Assembly: GCA_036267355.1 (NCBI GenBank)
Contig: DATAWG010000042.1
Span: 80,902 to 144,901 of the forward strand
From: Pirellulales bacterium
Lineage (GTDB): Bacteria > Planctomycetota > Planctomycetia > Pirellulales > DATAWG01
DNA: 64,000 nt
Direction of reading: 5' to 3'
Below, piece by piece: positions 59,289-64,000 of this stretch. Position numbers and translations under genes: made by a program. Below the pieces are notes generated by a model. The model worked only from the letters and a program-made list of their open reading frames with translations. It was not told the DNA's origin and did no database searches. How positions within the stretch are numbered: the first letter of the stretch is position 1; every line of letters begins with the position of its first letter.

Positions 59289-60635
59289 ATGAGTCTTTGG
59301 AAAATTGCGTGGCGGAGTATTCAGCAGCGGTCGTTGGCCTCGTCGCTGACGGCCGTATCGATGGGGCTGGGTGTCATGATGGTCGTGGCGGTGCTCGTGG
59401 CCGGCAGTGTCGTGCATAATTCGTTCGCCACTGGCAACCAACTCGGCTTCAACGTCGTCGTCGGCGCAAAAGGGGGCCGGCTCGATCTGTTGATCAATTC
59501 CGTCTATTATCTGAGCCGCCCGATCGAGAACATTCCTTGGAGCTACTACAAGGAGTTTCTGCCAGCCAGCGCGCACAAGGATCGCAAACCTGGAAAATAT
59601 GCTGGCTACGTGCTCGAAGATGATCCGGATCCGAACACCGCCGGACTGGCGATTCCGATCTGCCTCGGTGATTTTCTCGGCGATGAGAAGGCTTCGTTCC
59701 GCGTCGTCGGCGCTCCGCCCGAGATGTTCACCAAGCTGCTGAACTCGAAATTCCAGCCCGGCGGCGAGGTCTACAAGACGGGCGATTTCGCCACGGCCGT
59801 CGTCGGCGCCGAAGTGGCGAAACACTTGCATCTGAAAGTCGGCGGCGACGTTGTGCCCATGCACGGCGGCGTCGGCGGCGAGAAACACATGCCCTTCAAG
59901 ATTACCGGCATCCTCGAGCGAACCGGCACACCGGTCGATCGGGCCGCGTTCGTGAATATTGAAGGCTTTTTCCTCATCCCCGACCATGCGAAAGGGCACG
60001 TCGAGCCGGTGCTCAAGCCCGGTGAAAAAGAGCAGATGCTCACCACCCCCGTACCGGAAGAGCAACGGGAATGCACGGCCATCTTGCTTCGCACCGCCAG
60101 CGTGGATGGCGCCCCCCGCAGCCTGACCGCACTCACGCTCGTGCCGACGATCAACAAGGAAAACGTCGCCCAAGCAATCCAGCCCGTGCAAGAAATCAGC
60201 GTGCTGCTGAACACCTTCGTTCGGCCGGTGGAATTGATCACGGAAGTGCTGGCGTTGCTGGTCGTGCTCGTGGCCGGGATCGGAATTCTGGTGAGCATCT
60301 ACAACTCGATGAGTGAGCGGCGGCATGAAATTGCTGTGATGCGGGCTCTCGGCGCCCGCCGCAACACGGTGATGACCGTCGTGCTGTTCGAATCGATCTT
60401 GCTCGCCCTCGGCGGCGGATTAATGGGTTGGCTCGCCGGCCACTTTTTGATCGGCGTCGCTGGACCCTATATCACTGATTACACCGGCGTCCAAGTCGGT
60501 TTCTTGCAGTTTTCTCCGACCTTCGAATTGATTCTGATTCCGGCGCTGATCGCGCTGGCGTCGCTGGTCGGTTTCCTGCCGGCGCTCTCGGCCTACCGCA
60601 CCGATGTCGGCAAAGCGCTAACAGCGACACCGTAA
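59289..60635 (+). CDS. ABC transporter permease (MacB/FtsX family)
   Basis: 448-residue permease of the MacB/LolCE family. One membrane helix is near the N-terminus (about 17-39, LTAVSMGLGVMMVVAVLVAG) and three more in the C-terminal region (ALLVVLVAGIGILVSIYNSM, MTVVLFESILLALGGGLMGW and LILIPALIALASLVGFLPAL). The large central part is extracytoplasmic (about 45-310). The C-terminal cytoplasmic segment MSERRHEIAVMRALGARRNT is characteristic. It works with the ATPase before it. Confidence 0.9.
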   Translation: MSLWKIAWRSIQQRSLASSLTAVSMGLGVMMVVAVLVAGSVVHNSFATGNQLGFNVVVGAKGGRLDLLINSVYYLSRPIENIPWSYYKEFLPASAHKDRKPGKYAGYVLEDDPDPNTAGLAIPICLGDFLGDEKASFRVVGAPPEMFTKLLNSKFQPGGEVYKTGDFATAVVGAEVAKHLHLKVGGDVVPMHGGVGGEKHMPFKITGILERTGTPVDRAAFVNIEGFFLIPDHAKGHVEPVLKPGEKEQMLTTPVPEEQRECTAILLRTASVDGAPRSLTALTLVPTINKENVAQAIQPVQEISVLLNTFVRPVELITEVLALLVVLVAGIGILVSIYNSMSERRHEIAVMRALGARRNTVMTVVLFESILLALGGGLMGWLAGHFLIGVAGPYITDYTGVQVGFLQFSPTFELILIPALIALASLVGFLPALSAYRTDVGKALTATP

Positions 60636-60665
60636 CGACGCCCACACTGTAGCGATCGACGAGCA

Positions 60666-60702
60666 CCCTCTCCCCTTGCGGGAGAGGGCAGGGTGAGGGA
60701 TT
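60666..60702. repeat. CCCTCTCCC/GGGAGAGGG hairpin repeat between the permease gene and prmC
   Basis: The plus strand reads accctctccccttgcgggag then agggcagggtgaggga, a palindromic block of the GAGGG type. It lies between convergent genes (permease on the plus strand, prmC on the minus strand) and may act as a transcription stop. Confidence 0.7.
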
Positions 60703-60732
60703 CAAGAACGGAAGCTACTTTTTTGCCAGACG

Positions 60733-61608
60733 TCACTCGCGGCGGCGGGCTTGCACAATCCGCGCATGGCCGGCGAGGTCCTTGATCGTCGGCGCCGGAA
60801 CCAGCCGCTGCTCGGCGGCAAGCAGTCGCGCCGCGGCCGGCTCGATCATCGGGCTAATTTCGATCAATAGCCAGCCGCCCGGTGCGAGATGCTCGGCCGC
60901 CTGCGGCAGCAGCCGCTCGATCACTTCCGTTCCGCGATCACCGGCCAGCAAGGCGCCGCGCGGCTCGAAATCGCGGACCGTTTTTGCCAGCGAAGCATAT
61001 TCCGCCGAACTCACGTACGGCGGATTGCTGACGATGAAATCGAACTGCTGATCGCTCACGGTAGATAGCAAGTCGCCGCTGCGCCATTCGATTCGATCCG
61101 ACACGCCATGCTCGGCCGCGTTCGATTTCGCGACATCGATCGCGTCGGGCGAAATATCGATGGCCGTTACGCGAGCTGTCGACAAATGCTTCGCGGCGCA
61201 GACGGCCAGGATTCCGCTGCCGGTGCCGACATCGGCGATCCTTATTTCCGGACTGCCGGCCGGCCGCTCTTTTGCGAGGTCCAAAAGCCGCACGACGAGC
61301 AATTCCGTTTCCGGCCGCGGGATCAGCACTGCAGGCGTCACGCGAAATCGCAACGAGTAAAACTCGCGATAGCCGACCAAATAGGCTACCGGCGTCCCTT
61401 CCGCCCGGCGACGCACCCAACCGCGAAACGTCTGCCGCGTCTTGTCGTCGGCCACTTCATCAAAGGCCGTGTAAAGCTGAATCCGCTGGCAACCGCGAGC
61501 GGCGGCCAGCAGCACTTCGGCATCGAGCCGCGGCGTGTCGGAACCATGCTGCTTGAGATAATCGGCGGTGAACGTAAGCAGCCGGCCGATCGTCCAGGAT
61601 TCGCTCAT
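60733..61608 (-). CDS. prmC: Peptide chain release factor N5-glutamine methyltransferase (PrmC)
   Basis: 291-residue S-adenosylmethionine methyltransferase that methylates the GGQ glutamine of release factors RF1 and RF2. The SAM motif IRIADVGTGSGILAVCAAKH and the catalytic NPPY in FDFIVSNPPYVSSAEYAS are clear. The N-terminal helical domain (about 1-90) matches the family. No prfA gene is next to it in the window. Confidence 0.93.
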   Translation of the reverse strand: MSESWTIGRLLTFTADYLKQHGSDTPRLDAEVLLAAARGCQRIQLYTAFDEVADDKTRQTFRGWVRRRAEGTPVAYLVGYREFYSLRFRVTPAVLIPRPETELLVVRLLDLAKERPAGSPEIRIADVGTGSGILAVCAAKHLSTARVTAIDISPDAIDVAKSNAAEHGVSDRIEWRSGDLLSTVSDQQFDFIVSNPPYVSSAEYASLAKTVRDFEPRGALLAGDRGTEVIERLLPQAAEHLAPGGWLLIEISPMIEPAAARLLAAEQRLVPAPTIKDLAGHARIVQARRRE

Positions 61609-61674
61609 CGGGATAGAAGAACCGGGTGCGGGCTCGAACCAGGGGAAGCCGTGGCCAGCACGGCATGGATTAGC

Positions 61675-64000
61675 CTATTTTAGCAGGCGAACGCTATAGA
61701 TCGTGCAGGCCGACTGCCAATCGCCGAAGCCGACGCGGCGCTGCGGTATCGCCGAGTCGGAAGGAAATTTGAGTGAAGCCGGATTGCCGGTCCACGCGAC
61801 CAAGTCCTGGTCGTCCAAAAAACAGCGGACATCGGCCTTTTCGCCCTTCACTTTCACGACCACGCGCGCGATATAGCGCCGCCCGTTTTCCAGAACGCTC
61901 GGCGAGCGCATCGTCGGATTGGCGTCACCCGCAGCCTGCTGCCCGTCGACCATGTCCAAACCGGAAGCTTTGCCGTGGTTGCTGGACAGGACAAAGTTGC
62001 AACCGGCGCCAGCCACCGGGAAGCCGATCCACACGGCGTCGTGGTGCCGGTCGCGCGAGAACTCGACCTGCAACTCATAGCTGGATGAAATGATCTCATG
62101 CGGAAACACGATTCTCGAATCCTGGCCCTCCGAAACAATTGTGCCGCCGCGTCTGAGCCAGTTGCCCGACGCGGTGTCGCGGTCGGTATCGACTTCCGCC
62201 AACAAGTCGATGCCTTTGCTGGGGCGCGGATGAGCGACCGCCTGCGGCTGTACCGGAATGGCTTGGTAGTCCTGCTTGGCCCATTTGCCGCCTTCGCGAT
62301 AATTGACCGCTCGTTCGACGCCGCCGATATTATAAACGATCTGCAAATTCTTCCGTTTGCCCGGCGCCGGATCGGTTCGTAGAAAATCGACATTCGCCTC
62401 GATATCCAAGCCCTCGCCGATTGCCTGTCGGACTCGGTCGGCCACATCGGCCCAGCCAGTTTTCCGTCCCCAGCGGGCGGAGACAATCGTCGGCGCATTC
62501 GGATTGACCGATGAGCGATCCGCGCGAGCAGAGGGCGCGAGCGTCCATTGTTGCGCGTCGGATCCGGTGTATTGCTGCAGCTCGACCGTGGGACCGTCGC
62601 CACGCAATCCGAGGCAGAGGCCGCTCTTGTCGTTCATAAATTTGTAGGCGCCTCCTTCCGCTCGCTCGACAAGCCACCGTTGATCCGGGGCATTTTCAAA
62701 GCTCCATTCAAGCGCGAAGGCGCCCGCGCCGGTGCTGCCGTCGACGATGCCCATGCACTTCCCGCTTTTCTCGTTGATGATTTTGAACTTTCCGTCGGCA
62801 ATTGGAATGACCTCCCAAAGGCGGTCAGCTCCCGTGGCATCGGCCCAAACGCCGATCGCGTTTCCCGATTGCTTGCCGTCGCCGACAGTGCCGAGGCACA
62901 GTTGGCCGTGCTTACTAGTGATTCGACAGATGCCTGCCGGCGGGGCGCCGGCGGTTGGCGCCGGTCCTGGCGCGCCGGAATCTGCGACCGAGGCTTCGGC
63001 CGTCGCATGGCCGGAGACCATGCGCAAGCGAGCCGAATGAAACGCGACTGTGCCCAGCAGGACACCGAGGCCGAGCCGCCCTCGATTCGGCATCGCCCAA
63101 AAGGGGTGTTGATCGAGGGAAGTTGGACTTCCTACCCACCGCGGCAGATATTGCTTGCCGTCTAGTAAGACATCAATGCTGGCGCGGTTCTCCCCTACCA
63201 TCCGAGCACGGATCAGGAGCCGATAGCGATGGCCGTTTTCAAGTGCGCCCGGCCGCACCCCGATTGGGTTCTGGGGGTCAAACGGCGGCTGGCCATTCAC
63301 CGTCAGCAGCCCGCTGACCGAACCCCTCGATCCGCTCAGCATCACCATGCTCGCATGCGAGCCGATTGTAACCATGGCTGCAACATCGTGGTCGCCCGAT
63401 TTACGGGTGAACTCCACTTCGAAATCGTATCCGCCGTCAATATCCACCGGCAGGGCGAGGCGGCTGTAGTCTTCCTGGCTGCTCACAACGACAAGATCGG
63501 TGCCCGTTCGCGCCCAGGAGCCGGCGACACGGTCGCGGTTCACGTCGACAAGCCCCAGAACGTCGACCCATTTGTCCAACGGAAAGGCAATCGCGCCGGA
63601 CGTCCTGCTCCCGTCGATTGCGCCGTTCGCAGGCGCCATAGCGGTGGTCGGCCTTAAGTCGGCAATTTCCTTGAGACGTTTTTCGATCGCGGCTTTTTTC
63701 AAGGCCGACGCGAGATTCGGCAACGCCTCTTGATAGACGCTGCCCGCATGCAGGCGGACGCAGTCGCGCGCGATGCCGGCTTCTTTTTCGGAGATGTTCC
63801 ACCACGCGTCGGCCAATTGGATTTGTTGCTCCGCGTCGGTTGGCGATTTCAGTTCCTCAGCGGCGAGCGATTTTAGTTTTTCATCGCTGCCCTTTGCCAA
63901 CAGCGGCAGGCCGGTGGGCCAGTCGTTTTTGTAAAACGCTCGCCAGCGGCCGACGGCGAGGTTCGCTTCCGCGTCGGCCGGATTTTTGTCGAGCACCGCT
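61675..64000 (-). CDS. Large secreted lectin-like protein, C-terminal part (start beyond window)
   Basis: About 774 residues seen; the frame runs on past base 64,000, so the N-terminus is missing. The visible start LDKNPADAEANLAVGRW matches a motif common in large planctomycete secreted proteins. Two LamG/DUF1080-like beta domains (about 130-340 and 610-770) flank a ricin-B-type lectin domain (about 355-495) ending near QQYTGSDAQQWTL. A DnaJC11-C-like segment (about 505-580, WGRKTGWADVADRVRQAIGE) follows the lectin. Glycan binding outside the cell is likely. A full-length start would show a signal peptide. Confidence 0.7.
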   Translation of the reverse strand, partial: AVLDKNPADAEANLAVGRWRAFYKNDWPTGLPLLAKGSDEKLKSLAAEELKSPTDAEQQIQLADAWWNISEKEAGIARDCVRLHAGSVYQEALPNLASALKKAAIEKRLKEIADLRPTTAMAPANGAIDGSRTSGAIAFPLDKWVDVLGLVDVNRDRVAGSWARTGTDLVVVSSQEDYSRLALPVDIDGGYDFEVEFTRKSGDHDVAAMVTIGSHASMVMLSGSRGSVSGLLTVNGQPPFDPQNPIGVRPGALENGHRYRLLIRARMVGENRASIDVLLDGKQYLPRWVGSPTSLDQHPFWAMPNRGRLGLGVLLGTVAFHSARLRMVSGHATAEASVADSGAPGPAPTAGAPPAGICRITSKHGQLCLGTVGDGKQSGNAIGVWADATGADRLWEVIPIADGKFKIINEKSGKCMGIVDGSTGAGAFALEWSFENAPDQRWLVERAEGGAYKFMNDKSGLCLGLRGDGPTVELQQYTGSDAQQWTLAPSARADRSSVNPNAPTIVSARWGRKTGWADVADRVRQAIGEGLDIEANVDFLRTDPAPGKRKNLQIVYNIGGVERAVNYREGGKWAKQDYQAIPVQPQAVAHPRPSKGIDLLAEVDTDRDTASGNWLRRGGTIVSEGQDSRIVFPHEIISSSYELQVEFSRDRHHDAVWIGFPVAGAGCNFVLSSNHGKASGLDMVDGQQAAGDANPTMRSPSVLENGRRYIARVVVKVKGEKADVRCFLDDQDLVAWTGNPASLKFPSDSAIPQRRVGFGDWQSACTIYSVRLLK

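Overview
The window looks like a chromosomal segment of a planctomycete (Planctomycetota, probably Pirellulales-like). The evidence is a GC-rich genome, a DUF1501 Tat-exported protein, a secreted LamG/sialate-O-acetylesterase-type enzyme, a very large secreted ricin-B/LamG-like protein, small planctomycete-type hypothetical genes, and several families of intergenic hairpin repeats. This placement is inference from gene content; no rRNA or tRNA gene is present.

Positions 1-21,600, all on the minus strand, hold a flagellar cluster. In transcription order it runs: flgN-like chaperone, an FlrB-type histidine kinase and an FlrC-type sigma-54 activator; then flgB-flgC-fliE-fliF-fliG-fliH-fliI-fliJ-motE/ylxF-fliK-flgD-flgE, ending at a rho-independent terminator (5048-5073); then flbD-motA-motB-fliL-fliN-fliO-fliP, with fliP cut by the window edge. 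A sigma-54 (-24/-12) promoter candidate precedes flgB and a weaker one precedes flbD, which fits the activator next door. fliM is missing from its usual place. The FliN protein instead has a long N-terminus with EIDALL-like motifs normally found in FliM.

Positions 21,600-31,000 (minus strand) hold a TPR membrane protein, an alpha/beta-hydrolase whose catalytic Asp and His appear lost, malate dehydrogenase, a 994-residue secreted esterase, and three small proteins, one with a BFD-type iron-sulfur motif.

Positions 31,600-46,900 are mostly plus strand. They encode a ZnuA/ZnuC pair without a permease, an RluA pseudouridine synthase, a secreted trypsin-like protease, RimO, PgsA, a CPBP protease, a Gfo/Idh/MocA oxidoreductase, IspG, an orphan Phd-type antitoxin and a lactate permease. 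DUF1501 and CysC lie on the minus strand within this stretch.

Positions 47,000-54,600 (minus) hold LysR-gltB-gltD, a glutamate synthase module. gltB carries an in-frame insert that matches an intergenic hairpin repeat found elsewhere in the window. Positions 55,300-64,000 hold purM, pckA, an ABC exporter pair, prmC and the C-terminal part of a large secreted lectin-like protein.

Mobile-DNA traces are small: a degenerate group II intron-like segment near 37.5-37.65 kb, a decayed REP-associated (Y1) transposase tail near 55.1 kb, and at least six families of intergenic hairpin or tandem repeats. No CRISPR array, prophage or intact insertion sequence was seen.
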